In this document: positions 20,101 through 28,677 of the stretch, piece by piece
How the letters are laid out: each line of letters opens with the position of its first letter
How positions within the stretch are numbered: position 1 is the stretch's first letter
Assembly (NCBI GenBank): GCA_009885995.1
Contig: VFJQ01000021.1
Span: 1-64,000 of the forward strand
Origin: Verrucomicrobiota bacterium
GTDB lineage: Bacteria; Verrucomicrobiota; Verrucomicrobiia; Chthoniobacterales; Chthoniobacteraceae
Direction of reading: 5' to 3'
Length of the DNA: 64,000 nt
Program-made: the position numbers and the translations under genes
Notes under the pieces: generated by a model
Database searches by the model: none
What the model was told of the DNA's origin: nothing
What the model saw: only the letters and a program-made list of their open reading frames with translations

Positions 20101-21104
20101 TCGCTATCCGCGCACGCCGCGAGCAGGTCGCCATTCGCCGCGAAGGCGAGCGGCGCGAGCGGGTGCTGCGGCCCTGAGCCGAAGCCGAAACTGAACGTCG
20201 TGAGGATGCCCGCCACGCCCGCCGGGCTGATCTTCCAGATGAAGCCTGCGTTGCTCTGCTGCCCGCCGTTCCGCGATTCGCCGACGCCGTAGATCGTCCC
20301 GTCGGTCGCCGCGATCGGGCTGCCAAAGGGATTCGCGCCGGGCAGCGCGCCGCTGCTGCCGGTGAAGGTCGCGAGCGTCGTCACGGTGCCGTCCGTGTTC
20401 AGGCGGAAGACCGTGCCGTTCTCGTCCGCGCCGCCCTCGGGCAGCACGCCGATGAGCGAGCCGTCGGGGCGCGCGAGCAGCGGGCTGATGCTGGAGCCGC
20501 CGCCCGAATCGCCGGAGATGCTGAACTCGATGAGGAACTGGTAGCGCCCCTCCGCCGAGACGCGGAAGATCCCAGGGCGCCCGCGTCCGCTCGATCCCGA
20601 GCCGAGCATGCCGTAGAAATTCCCATCCGCCCCGAGCGCCAGCCCCGTGCTCGGCTCGAATCCCGGTGCCGCTCCGGCTTCGCCGGAAAGATCGACGAGC
20701 GTCTCGACCGCTCCGGCTAGCGTCGTGCGGAAGATCGTCCCCGCGTTGTCGCGTCCGCCGCCCCTCGTCGCGCCGTAGAAATACGCGCTGCCATCATGCA
20801 CCAGTTCGCCGACCGGGTGCCGCCCGCGCGCGCCGCCCAGCGGATCGCCGAAGCTCGTGACCAGCGTGAGCGTGCCGCTCGGCGAGACCTTGAAAAGCGC
20901 CCCGTAACCGAACGCGCCACCGTGTTCGGAGAGCCCGTAGAAATTCCCGTCCGGCCCGAGCACGACGCCATTGCGAAAGTCGGTGATCTCCGTGCTGAAG
21001 CCGTGAACGAGCGCGGGTTTGGCCTCGGGAGTTCCTTCGCCGGAAGCGAAACTCGCGAGCACCATCGAGCAGCCAGCGAGTAGAGAGAGGGGCAGCATTT
21101 TCAT
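17112..21104 (-). CDS. Secreted GloVer-repeat protein (paralog 1)
   Basis: A 1,330-residue protein. The start at 21104 gives MKMLPLSLLAGCSMVLASFA, a short signal peptide; LAGC could also act as a lipobox. Residues to about 770 hold many GloVer (TIGR03803-type) repeats of the form DG.FYG....GG....GTIF....G. These are followed by a fibronectin-like segment (about 771-870), a cadherin/Ig-like segment beginning VALNDTILVTS with FVYTP-like strands (about 873-965), and a beta-rich C-terminal region of about 360 residues repeating F.RGGLF.PL and NGRT-type motifs. The same architecture is found in the next gene upstream. Likely cell-surface or secreted; role unknown. Confidence 0.88.
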   Translation of the reverse strand: MKMLPLSLLAGCSMVLASFASGEGTPEAKPALVHGFSTEITDFRNGVVLGPDGNFYGLSEHGGAFGYGALFKVSPSGTLTLVTSFGDPLGGARGRHPVGELVHDGSAYFYGATRGGGRDNAGTIFRTTLAGAVETLVDLSGEAGAAPGFEPSTGLALGADGNFYGMLGSGSSGRGRPGIFRVSAEGRYQFLIEFSISGDSGGGSSISPLLARPDGSLIGVLPEGGADENGTVFRLNTDGTVTTLATFTGSSGALPGANPFGSPIAATDGTIYGVGESRNGGQQSNAGFIWKISPAGVAGILTTFSFGFGSGPQHPLAPLAFAANGDLLAACADSDSTGTGGVFRVTPAGVVSAVAKFDGTSGETVAGFVEFGLAVESAGSFLTTTVDEIVRVPVPGSVDVIALTTPDAGTGLGVAPNSPVVFTSGGTLHTLNRAGGANFRGTVVKRPPAGVVSVLAPLPPRFSDFREQFLTLDGSSNVLITYKFGGNNGLGRILQITPGGVLSTRADFTDTSNAAGVFNPAEGLAFDGSGTFFGLGFATTDNGLGRDVLAAYRLSGSSITRINPAINSNPPVPAIGGQDDDFSGPLVPLGDGLHYLGVLAGPGLGKVFRLGMGGNVVTFHNFSGSTSGSFDPVGPVLREQFGSFAGSFLLPALSTHDNEVTIVRLSITGRATKVGLLSELDANGELLAPLAQDAQGRIYGVLKGGGGIGIGVLYRADTDGTTRVLYDFPIDNSADNPGSKPSAGLTFNAAESAIYGVTEAGGPGGGGTIFKVFTTPQAIATALPATDILAHSVTLKGDLTNNGYNVEYWFTFGTDSLNLDNESERLFTGGFHGAQSLTLSLTGLKGHTTYYAKFNARVGFGSDALDVSGMPVSFTTPNGAPVALNDTILVTSTTIGDEFAGDVLDNDVDLDDDLITIDPTGFSQGTYGSVALVDGKLVYTPTQAFFDNGSRDTFTYTIKDDQVPALTATASVDVLSDIAISGQYAGLLFDDPDAAAIPREIALIPSPDQIAAGFAQLALSKGRKFTARFQIGTRSVSVKGTMAADRGTRINADRGRFSGAVRTTPAGAEARITFNGRTLIMRAGQAFADVPGATPPPKSDFTMRFAPTEVADPVTGGGLPAGSGFAVVRQGTSARATLVGALPDGTAFSAKSVIDPDGKTPFRALLSKGKAGTFDGELIIDVAAGTVEPALGTTARWEKPAQSKSKRFPGGFGTKLMPFGGKHLAPGKNLPVITLTGGQVLVATFDRGGLFAPLESRFTFSGAKAVVVPGSDDARATAAFNGRTGLVTGSFKPVKKLVKYRGVVVQRDKTVAGFFLGTADAGSVDMVVVP

Positions 21105-21155
21105 AGGGCGTGAGTGCGAGGTGGTAGCGCGGCGGACCGCTCCGCGCACTGCGGC

Positions 21156-21184
21156 GGAATACGCCCGGCGCCGTTGGGGGTCAA
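21156..21184 (-). promoter_or_regulatory. Putative promoter of GloVer paralog 1
   Basis: TTGACC (21184-21179), a 17-nt spacer and TATTCC (21161-21156) on the minus strand, 52 nt before the start codon. GloVer paralog 2 has TTGACC at 25299-25294 in an equivalent position but with a poorer -10 (TCTGTC). Confidence 0.45.
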
Positions 21185-21213
21185 GCACCCTGCCTGTCAG
21201 CACCCTGCCTGTC
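21184..21213. repeat. Perfect 15-bp tandem duplication between the GloVer genes
   Basis: AGCACCCTGCCTGTC occurs twice back to back, immediately upstream of the putative promoter of GloVer paralog 1. It could be a recent duplication or a pair of protein-binding sites. Confidence 0.6.
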
Positions 21214-21225
21214 TGCGGAAGGCGT

Positions 21226-24200
21226 CTAATCGACCACTTCCATCGTCACGCTGCCCGCGTCGGCGGTGCCGAGGAAATAACCGGCGACGGTCTTGTCGCG
21301 CTGCACCACCACGCCGCGGAATTTCACCGGCTTGCGTGTCGGGATGAACGAGCCGGAGACCAGTCCGGCGCGTGCGATGAACTTTACCTTGGCGCTCGCG
21401 CTGTCGGTGATCGGATCCGGGACGGGCTTCGAGCCCGTGAAGGTGAAGTCCGTGCTGAGCGGTGAAAACAATCCGCCGCGATCGAACGTCGCCCGCAGCT
21501 TGTCTCCGGCCGGGACAGTCAGCGCCGGCTCGCCCCTCTTCGGTATCGTGTATTTTCCGCCGAAGGCCGTCATCGTCGTGCTGAAGCCGCCCGCGAAGCG
21601 AGTGTCGCGCGAACGGGGGGATTTCTCCCACAGCGTGGATGTGCCCACCGCGGGGTCGATGTGGCCGCTGTCGTCGAGCGTGAGCTGGCCGGCGAGCGAG
21701 CCGCTCTTGTCCTTGTAGAGCGTGGTGAAGAAATCGACCTGCTTGTCGCCGTTGACGACGGTCTTCTTCGAGAACGCCGTGCCATCCGGCAGCACGCCAA
21801 CGAGCAGCACGCGCGAGCGCTTCAACTCGCGCACGATGGCGAAGCCGCTCCCCGCCGGCAGGCCCGCCGCGTTCACCGGGTTCTCCACCCTGGTCGGGGA
21901 GAGACGCATGGTGAAATCGCTCGCGGGTCGCTCGATTCCCTGCGCTGCGGCGAAGGCCTGGCCCATTCGCAGCACGAGCGTGCGGCCATCGATGGTGATG
22001 CGTCCCTCGACACCACCCGGCGTGGCGCGCAGTTCGCCGTCGAAGCGGCTCCGGCTCTGCGCCACGCGGGTGCCGCGTCCTTCTTGCATCGTGCCCTTCA
22101 CTGCGACGTTGCGCGTGCCGACCTGGAATCGCGCGGTGAACTTCCGCGCCCTGCCGAGCGCGAACGTGGCAAAGCCGGCGGCGATCTCGTTCGACGATGG
22201 GATCGCCTGTGCCTCACGTGGGATGTTCGCGGCCGCGGGCTCTTCCTCGAAGAGCAGCCCCGCGTAGTCCCCGGAGATGGAGACGTCGGAGAGGACATCG
22301 ACGGTCGCCGTCGCCATTAAGGCCGGCGTTTGATCGTCGCGGATCGTGTAGGTGAAACTGTCGCGGCCGCCGTTGTCGAAGAACGCCTGCGTGGGCGTAT
22401 AGACGAGTGTATTCCCGGCCTGCGTGACCGCGCCGTAGGCGCCTTGGCCAAAGCTGTCGATGGTGAGCGGGTCGTCGTCGGGCTCGATGTCGTTGGCGAG
22501 CACTTCGCCTGCGAAGTCTCCGGTCGCTGCTGTCACGATGACCGTGTCATTCGCGGCCCGCGGAGTGCCATTTGGCGTGAAGAAGGAAACCGTAGTGCCC
22601 TGGCGAGTGATCGTATCGGTGCTGGCGCCGACCGTGGCGTTGAACTGAACGTAGTAGGTGCGGTGGCCCTTGAGCGCGTCGAACTCCACGTCGATGCCGC
22701 GGCTGCCGTTGAAACCGCCGAATGCCTGCACCGCCGTCTGCCGGTCAAGAGTGCCCGCGCTTTCGCCGAAGGCGAAGTAGAACGACCCGCCGTAGCCGTT
22801 GGAGTCGAGCATGGCTTTGAAGGTGGCGGAATTCGGCGTCACATCCGCCGCCGCTTGCGTGGTGGCGGTGGCCTGCACCGACGTGGGGAAGCGGAAGATC
22901 GTGCCGCCGCCATGCTCGCCACCGCTGAAAGTGGCGCCGTAGATGTAGGCGCCGTCTGCGCTGATCGCGAGGCCCGTGCTCGGTGCCGTGCCGACATCCG
23001 CAGGATCGCTGCCGACAGTGAACTCGTGCAGCAGCGTGTAAGTGTTGTTTGTCTCGAGGCGATAGAGCACGCCGGCGTCGTTGCGCCCGCCTTGCCTGGT
23101 GGCGCCGTAGATGCGGCCGCTCGGGTCGCGCACGAGCGGGGCGAGTGGATTCTCGCCCGGCGCCGCGCCATCTTCTCTCGTGAAGGCCAGGACGCGTGTC
23201 GGCGTTCCCGCGATGGAGAGGCGGACCAGGGAGGATTCGATGTCGGAGCCATCGACGTATCGCATCGGGATGAGGACGCTGCCGGATGACTCGAGGAGGA
23301 AGGGAGCCGCGGGGCCGGAGGAATTGGTGGCATCGCCCGGTTGCCCGAACTCGAAAAACTTGGTGATCTGCCCGCCGGGCGTCACCTTGTAGATCAAGCC
23401 ATCAGACTTGCTCCCGCCGAACGGAATGTTGCCGAGAAAATTGCCCGCGGCGTCGCGCGTGAGTGGGCCGTAGGAGGACGGCGGGTATTGCGCGGTCGAG
23501 AATTTCGGCACGCGAGCGACCAGTTCCAGCGCGTTGCCGGAAGTCAGGCGAAAGACGGCATCGCTGGTCTCGAAATTCGCGTCGTCCGTGAACGAAGCGC
23601 GTCCGTAGAAATTGCCCAGCCCGTCTGGGGTAAGCCCGCCCTGTGGATTACCGAGATAGCCGCTCGGCGGTCCGGTCACGCTCCCAAACTCCGCGACCGT
23701 CGAAGCGACGCCTGCTGCCGTGATCCGTTGGATGACGCCGCTGTAATTCGTGCCGTTGTATGGGTCCACGTAGAGGAGATCGTTTCCGATCAAGCCCAGT
23801 TGGTTAGCGTTGTCGAAGTAGAAACCCGAGCCTTCGTCGTAGTAATAGTAGTCGTAGTAGTAGCTGTTATTGACCGAGAGCAGCGTGTTCAGCGGGCCGG
23901 ATGTGGGCAGCGAGAAGATCGTCCCTTGATCGGTGGCGCCGCCTCGCACGTTCTGGCCGAAGACGGTGCCATCGGGTGCGACGAGCACGTTGCCGATGGG
24001 TGACACACCTTCGCCCGTGCCGGCATCCGGGGTCGTCGTGGCGAGGATTGCCGTCGGACCGGTGGGTGAACGGCGAGCGATCGAACGCCCGAAGCCGAAG
24101 ACCAGACCGCCCGCATTGTCCGAGATCAGGCCGGAAGAGCCATTGTAGTAGTAGCCATAATATTGCGTGAGGCCGAGATTTCCAAAATCCTCGAACGGAT

Positions 24201-25257
24201 AAATCTGCCCGGCCGGCGTCACGCGATATAAGCCAGAGTTGTAGCTATACGCCTCCAAGCCACCGACCCCGACGAGATCGCCGGAGGGCAGAACGCCAAG
24301 GCTTTGGTAATAGACGCTGAGGCTCTGCCCATTGCTGTCGGTTTGCAGTGAAACGAACGGCACCGCATTTCCGGTGGGTGGCAACTTCCAGAGCCGCTGG
24401 CCGGAGTCCGTGCCGCCTGTGATGCTGACGTAAATGGAGCCATAGACGGTGCCGTCCAAGCCCACGGTCAGTTCGCCATAAGGATACGAGCCAGGAAGCG
24501 CGCCGCTCGGGCCTGTGAACTCGCCCGCCACCGAATATCCGCCCTGAGGCGAGAACCGGAAGACGACTCCGTGATCGGAGCGGCCGCCGGATGAGGTCGT
24601 TCCCACGAAGCTGCCATTGGCCAAAGCCGCCAGCGGGCTGCTCGGGCCATCTCCCGGCGCCTCTCCTCCCTCGCCGGTGAAAGTGACGAGCACCTCGTAG
24701 CGTCCGCTGGGGGACGTGCGGAAGATCACGCCATTGTGCAGGCTCCCGCCGTAAGCAACTCCGTAGAGATTTCCATCCTGCCCGGCGGTGAGCCCGGCGA
24801 AAGGCGAGCCGCCCGGCGCCACCCCACTCGATCCGCTGAAGTCCACGAGCGTCGTGACATTCCCTGCCGCATCGACGCGGAAGATCGTGCCCTCCCCGAA
24901 ACGCCCACCGTCTTGCGTCACCCCGTAGAAATAAGTGCTGCCGTCGAATAGGAGCCGGCCGCTCGGGTGCCAGCCGCGGGCCTGCGATTCCGGATCGCCG
25001 AAGTCGGCCAGCTTCGTCACCACGCCCGCAGACGTGATGCTGAAAAATGCCCCGCGGTTGAACTTCCCGCCGAGGCGCGAGACGCCGAAGAAGTCGCCGC
25101 CGGGCCCGGGCACCACGCTGTTGTAAAAATCGGTGATGCCCGCGGTGAAGGCGTGGAGTGGCTCCGGCTGCAGCGGTGAGGCGGCCGTCTGCGCCCATGC
25201 ATTGGGTTGAAGAAGTGGCAACACGAGGCCGGCGACGAGCAGGAGAATCGTTTTCAT
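21226..25257 (-). CDS. Secreted GloVer-repeat protein (paralog 2)
   Basis: A 1,343-residue protein starting at 25257 (MKTILLLVAGLVLPLLQPNA, a Sec signal peptide ending AWAQ). Architecture matches the following gene: N-terminal GloVer repeats (for example GDFFGVSRLGGKFNRGAFF), then a fibronectin-like part, a cadherin-like part (NDTVIVTA, LVYTPTQAFFDNGGRDSF) and a beta-rich C-terminus ending TVAGYFLGTADAGSV, almost identical to paralog 1 there. A unique feature is a tyrosine-rich stretch in the repeat region (NNSYYYDYYYYDEG, about 23880-23830) and another YYGYYYNG. Adjacent paralogs in the same orientation indicate a local duplication. Confidence 0.88.
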   Translation of the reverse strand: MKTILLLVAGLVLPLLQPNAWAQTAASPLQPEPLHAFTAGITDFYNSVVPGPGGDFFGVSRLGGKFNRGAFFSITSAGVVTKLADFGDPESQARGWHPSGRLLFDGSTYFYGVTQDGGRFGEGTIFRVDAAGNVTTLVDFSGSSGVAPGGSPFAGLTAGQDGNLYGVAYGGSLHNGVIFRTSPSGRYEVLVTFTGEGGEAPGDGPSSPLAALANGSFVGTTSSGGRSDHGVVFRFSPQGGYSVAGEFTGPSGALPGSYPYGELTVGLDGTVYGSIYVSITGGTDSGQRLWKLPPTGNAVPFVSLQTDSNGQSLSVYYQSLGVLPSGDLVGVGGLEAYSYNSGLYRVTPAGQIYPFEDFGNLGLTQYYGYYYNGSSGLISDNAGGLVFGFGRSIARRSPTGPTAILATTTPDAGTGEGVSPIGNVLVAPDGTVFGQNVRGGATDQGTIFSLPTSGPLNTLLSVNNSYYYDYYYYDEGSGFYFDNANQLGLIGNDLLYVDPYNGTNYSGVIQRITAAGVASTVAEFGSVTGPPSGYLGNPQGGLTPDGLGNFYGRASFTDDANFETSDAVFRLTSGNALELVARVPKFSTAQYPPSSYGPLTRDAAGNFLGNIPFGGSKSDGLIYKVTPGGQITKFFEFGQPGDATNSSGPAAPFLLESSGSVLIPMRYVDGSDIESSLVRLSIAGTPTRVLAFTREDGAAPGENPLAPLVRDPSGRIYGATRQGGRNDAGVLYRLETNNTYTLLHEFTVGSDPADVGTAPSTGLAISADGAYIYGATFSGGEHGGGTIFRFPTSVQATATTQAAADVTPNSATFKAMLDSNGYGGSFYFAFGESAGTLDRQTAVQAFGGFNGSRGIDVEFDALKGHRTYYVQFNATVGASTDTITRQGTTVSFFTPNGTPRAANDTVIVTAATGDFAGEVLANDIEPDDDPLTIDSFGQGAYGAVTQAGNTLVYTPTQAFFDNGGRDSFTYTIRDDQTPALMATATVDVLSDVSISGDYAGLLFEEEPAAANIPREAQAIPSSNEIAAGFATFALGRARKFTARFQVGTRNVAVKGTMQEGRGTRVAQSRSRFDGELRATPGGVEGRITIDGRTLVLRMGQAFAAAQGIERPASDFTMRLSPTRVENPVNAAGLPAGSGFAIVRELKRSRVLLVGVLPDGTAFSKKTVVNGDKQVDFFTTLYKDKSGSLAGQLTLDDSGHIDPAVGTSTLWEKSPRSRDTRFAGGFSTTMTAFGGKYTIPKRGEPALTVPAGDKLRATFDRGGLFSPLSTDFTFTGSKPVPDPITDSASAKVKFIARAGLVSGSFIPTRKPVKFRGVVVQRDKTVAGYFLGTADAGSVTMEVVD

Positions 25258-25308
25258 GCGCAGTGCGCCCGACAGAGCGCACGCCGGGAGCGCGGTCAAG
25301 CGCCGAAC

Positions 25309-27066
25309 CTACATCCGTTCCGGCGCCTCGATCCCGAGCAGCGCGAGTCCCTTCGCGAGCACACGCGCGCTCACATTGCAGAGCGCGAGCCGCGTGGCCT
25401 GTGTCGCGCCTTCGCTCTTCAGCACCGGGCACGACTCGAAGAACGAATGAAACGTCGCCGCGAGTTCGTAGAGGTAGTTCGCGAGCAGGTTTGGACGGTA
25501 GTCGTCGAGGATCTGCGGCACCACTTCGCCGAACTGCGCGAGCTTCTTCGCGAGCGCGAGTTCCGCCAGCGCTTCCAACACGATGGCTCCCTGCTCCCTG
25601 CTCCCTGCTCCCTGCTCCGCCGCTTTGCGGAAGATCGAGCGGATGCGCACGTAGCTGTATTGCAGATACGGCGCGGTGTTGCCCTGGAAGCTGAGCATCT
25701 TTTCCCACGAGAAGACGTAGTCGCTCTGCCGGTTTGGCAGCAGGTCCGCGTATTTCACCGCGCCTAGACCGACCACGCGCGCGATCTCGCGGCGGTCGCG
25801 TTCGTCGAGCGTCGGGTTCTTCTCGCTCACGAGCGCAAACGCGCGCTCCTCCGCTTCGTCGAGCAGATCCGCGAGCTTCACCGTGTCGCCGCTGCGCGTT
25901 TTGAACGGCTTGCCATCCTCACCGAGGATCGAGCCGAACCACACGTGCGCAAGCTTCACGTCCGCGTCCGATTTCCACCGCCGGAAGATCGCGAAGACCT
26001 GCCGGAAATGGTGCTGCTGCCTGCCGTCGGTCACATACACGATCTCGTCCGGCGTCCACTCGCGGAGCCGGTGCGCGAGCGTTGCGAGATCGGTCGTGGT
26101 GTAGTTTGCCGCGCCGTCGGCTTTCTGCACGAGCGCCGGGATGTCCACCCACTGTCCGTCGCGCGAGATGAGAAAGGGGTCGTCTTTCTCCGGCCCGCTG
26201 CGGTCCGAGAAGACGCACATCGCGCCTTCGCTTTCGCGGGCGATGCCGCGTGCGGCGAGGTCAGTCACGACTTCGCGCAGCCACGGATTGTAGAAGCTCT
26301 CGCCGAGCGTCACGTCGAAGCGGATGCCGAGTCGGCCGTAGATCGCCTCGAACTGCGCCTGCGAAAGCCGGATCATCTCGCGCCAGATCGCGAGGTTCTC
26401 CTCGTCGCCCGCTTGCAGCTTCACGAGCTCCGCGCGCGCCGCCTCGCGCACGCTTTCGTCGGCCTGCTGGCGCGCGTTCACGTCCTTGTAGATGCGCTCC
26501 ATCTCCGCGATCGGGTCGCGCGCGAGCGCCTCGCGATCGAGGATCGTCTTCCACCCCACGAGCAGCATCCCGAACTGCGTGCCCCAGTCGCCGATATGAT
26601 TGTCGCGCACGACACGATGGCCGAGGAACTCCGCGATGCGCGCGAGCGAATCGCCGAGGATGGTCGAGCGGATGTGGCCGACGTGCATCGGCTTCGCGAT
26701 GTTCGGCCCGCTGAAGTCGATCACGATGCTCTTCACCTTCGCCGGCACCGGCACACCGAGCCGCTCGTCGCGCGCGAGCTCGACGAAGCGCGCTGCGAGC
26801 GCCTCGGGCCTGAGGCGGAAATTGATGAACCCCGCGCCTGCGATCTCCGGCGGCACGCACAGGTCGGCCACGTCGAGCTTGTCGATGATCTGCTGCGCGA
26901 GCTGGCGCGGGTTCGCGCGCGCCTGCTTCGCGAGCACCATCGCGGCGTTCGTCTGGTAGTCGCCGAAGCGCGCATCGTTGACGGCTGCGACCTTCGGCTC
27001 TGCGCCGGGGAAGTCAGTCAGCGCGGCGCGGAGGCGGGATTCGAGGAGCGTTGGGATCGTCTGCAT
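25309..27066 (-). CDS. argS: Arginyl-tRNA synthetase
   Basis: Class I aminoacyl-tRNA synthetase, 585 residues, full length. It has the N-terminal additional domain, the HIGH-type motif in NIAKPMHVGHIRSTILGD, GDWGTQFGMLL, the KMSKS-equivalent loop GKPFKTRSGD, and the C-terminal anticodon-binding region with NTAPYLQYSYVRIRSIFRKA. The linker after that helix contains EQGAGSREQGA, encoded by a heptanucleotide tandem repeat, which is unusual. The gene lies between ptsN (upstream, 39-nt gap) and the GloVer genes. ATG 27066 (MQTIPTLLE) is a standard start. Confidence 0.98.
   Translation of the reverse strand: MQTIPTLLESRLRAALTDFPGAEPKVAAVNDARFGDYQTNAAMVLAKQARANPRQLAQQIIDKLDVADLCVPPEIAGAGFINFRLRPEALAARFVELARDERLGVPVPAKVKSIVIDFSGPNIAKPMHVGHIRSTILGDSLARIAEFLGHRVVRDNHIGDWGTQFGMLLVGWKTILDREALARDPIAEMERIYKDVNARQQADESVREAARAELVKLQAGDEENLAIWREMIRLSQAQFEAIYGRLGIRFDVTLGESFYNPWLREVVTDLAARGIARESEGAMCVFSDRSGPEKDDPFLISRDGQWVDIPALVQKADGAANYTTTDLATLAHRLREWTPDEIVYVTDGRQQHHFRQVFAIFRRWKSDADVKLAHVWFGSILGEDGKPFKTRSGDTVKLADLLDEAEERAFALVSEKNPTLDERDRREIARVVGLGAVKYADLLPNRQSDYVFSWEKMLSFQGNTAPYLQYSYVRIRSIFRKAAEQGAGSREQGAIVLEALAELALAKKLAQFGEVVPQILDDYRPNLLANYLYELAATFHSFFESCPVLKSEGATQATRLALCNVSARVLAKGLALLGIEAPERM
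25586..25619. repeat. Heptanucleotide tandem repeat inside argS
   Basis: The unit GCTCCCT is repeated about 4.7 times on the plus strand. Because 7 is coprime to 3, three units encode one 7-residue period in the synthetase (E-Q-G-A-G-S-R). Confidence 0.85.
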
Positions 27067-27105
27067 GTCGTTCGTCCGCGGACGGCACGTCGCGCCGTCC
27101 CTGCC

Positions 27106-27570
27106 TCACTTCGGCGGCTGGCCGAGGAAGATGCCGTGGATGTCGTCCGCGTCGCCCGCCGAGCCGAGCCGGTCGCGGACCGTGCGGTCGTTGAGAAATT
27201 TCGCGATCGCCGCGAGTGTGCGCAGGTGCGTCTGAAACTGGTCCTTCGGCACGACGAAGAGGACGATGAATTTCACCGGAGCGTTGTCGAGCGAGTCGAA
27301 CTCGATCCCCTTCGAGGAGCGCCCGAAAGCGGCTACGACTTCGCTGATCCGGTCGCTCGACGCGTGCGGGATGGCGATGCCGAAGCCGATGCCGGTGCTC
27401 ATCGTTTCCTCGCGCTGCCGCAGCGCGGCGAGGATCATGTCACGGTCCTCCGCACGCACGCGGCCACGACTGACGAGCAGATCGACTAGCTCGACAATCG
27501 CCGTCCAGCGTTCGCTGGATTGCATCTCCGGGAGGATCAGATCCTTCGAGAGCAGATTGCCGAGATTCAT
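27106..27570 (-). CDS. ptsN: PTS IIA-like nitrogen-regulatory protein (PtsN/EIIA-Ntr family)
   Basis: A 154-residue single-domain EIIA of the fructose/mannitol family. The phosphorylatable histidine is His69 in GIGFGIAIPHASS; ELVDLLVSRGRV and the C-terminal ...LNDRTVRDRL helices are typical. No other PTS components or an rpoN gene are in view, so a regulatory role is more likely than sugar uptake. ATG 27570 (MNLGNLLSKDLIL) is chosen; the frame extends 22 codons upstream but without family similarity. Same strand as the OmpA-like gene upstream and argS downstream. Confidence 0.88.
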   Translation of the reverse strand: MNLGNLLSKDLILPEMQSSERWTAIVELVDLLVSRGRVRAEDRDMILAALRQREETMSTGIGFGIAIPHASSDRISEVVAAFGRSSKGIEFDSLDNAPVKFIVLFVVPKDQFQTHLRTLAAIAKFLNDRTVRDRLGSAGDADDIHGIFLGQPPK

Positions 27571-27672
27571 TCGGTTGATTGGGCCATTTTCAGGATCAAA
27601 GCGGGCCGACTCTATCGTTCGCATATGGCGCGACAAGCGCGATTTGCCCGCGATTTCATGCGCTGTTCTTCG

Positions 27673-28638
27673 CTACTTTCGGTTCGTCTTGATGACGATT
27701 TCCACGCGCCGATTTGGCTGCTGTTCATCGATGCTCTTGTCGGCGGGGACGAGAAGTTTGTCCGGGCCGAACCCGAACGTCTCGATACGGGAGGGGTCGA
27801 TTGCCAAGCCTTGCACGAGCCACGCTTTCACGGCCTCGGCGCGGCGCAGCGAGAGTTCGAGATTGTAGTCGCGTCCGCCGATCGCGTCGGTGTGGCCTTC
27901 GATGCGGAAGGTCGCGTTCGGGTTGCGGCGGATGAGTTCGCCGAGCTTCTGCAAGTCATCGAGGGCGTCGCCGCGCAGTTCCGCCTTGTCGTAGTCGAAG
28001 AGCGCGCCGCCGGGCATCGCGATCGGCTTCCCGCCGGCGGCGAGCGGGCCGGAGCGCGAAAGCGCGTCGTCGATGGATTGCCGTCCGGGGATTCCCTCCC
28101 ACGCGTCGGCGCCGTCCTTGCCGCCACGCGACGGCATCTGGATGACGGGTTGCCGCGGCGCGCGCACGCTCTCCTTGAGTAGCGCGCTGGCGATGGCGCC
28201 GAGTTCCTTTTCCGCACTGCCGGCGCTGACCTCGTTGGTCTTCATCAGGTCGGTGAGGTTGATGGGATCCGCCTTCGGCTTCTCCTGCAGCATCGGGCTC
28301 TGCACTTCGTTGATCGATGGCTTGAGGATGATCTCCTTCGGCTCGGGCTTCTCGATCGGGATGGTGATGTCCTCGGGCTTCGGCCCGCTGGTGGGCATCC
28401 GGATCTTGATCTCGTCGGGTTGTTCGAGCGTCTTCGGGTCGATGACGACCTGCTTCACCACGAAGGCCGGCGGCGCGAGCTTCTGCGGCGAGCTGAAGGA
28501 GAAACGCTCGATCTTCTTCCAAGCCGCGAACGAGAAGAAGCCCGCGTGCAACATCAGCGACAGGATCAGCGCACGGACGATCCACTTGCGCGTGAGTGGC
28601 GAGTTGGTGGCGGTCGGATAAACGGCGTAGCGGGCCAT
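27673..28638 (-). CDS. OmpA-family protein with N-terminal membrane anchor
   Basis: A 321-residue protein. One membrane helix lies near residues 22-40 (RALILSLMLHAGFFSFAAW), as in TonB-like or MotB-like proteins, followed by a Pro/Lys/Glu-rich linker (IPIEKPEPKEIILKP). The C-terminal OmpA domain (about 205-321) contains FDYDKAELRGDALDDLQKL, the peptidoglycan-binding IEGHTDAIGGRDYN and LSLRRAEAVKAWLV, ending PNRRVEIVI. It therefore spans the periplasm between inner membrane and peptidoglycan. A GTTGACC is found about 30 nt before the start. Partners (TolQ/R or MotA) are not adjacent. Confidence 0.9.
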   Translation of the reverse strand: MARYAVYPTATNSPLTRKWIVRALILSLMLHAGFFSFAAWKKIERFSFSSPQKLAPPAFVVKQVVIDPKTLEQPDEIKIRMPTSGPKPEDITIPIEKPEPKEIILKPSINEVQSPMLQEKPKADPINLTDLMKTNEVSAGSAEKELGAIASALLKESVRAPRQPVIQMPSRGGKDGADAWEGIPGRQSIDDALSRSGPLAAGGKPIAMPGGALFDYDKAELRGDALDDLQKLGELIRRNPNATFRIEGHTDAIGGRDYNLELSLRRAEAVKAWLVQGLAIDPSRIETFGFGPDKLLVPADKSIDEQQPNRRVEIVIKTNRK

Positions 28639-28677
28639 GGGGCGAAGGTGTGGCCGGGTGCGAGGTGGGTCAACGCC

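Noticed and set aside
17037..20177. 1,046-codon plus-strand frame
   Set aside because: Antisense shadow of GloVer paralog 1; no domain, composition typical of reverse-frame translation.
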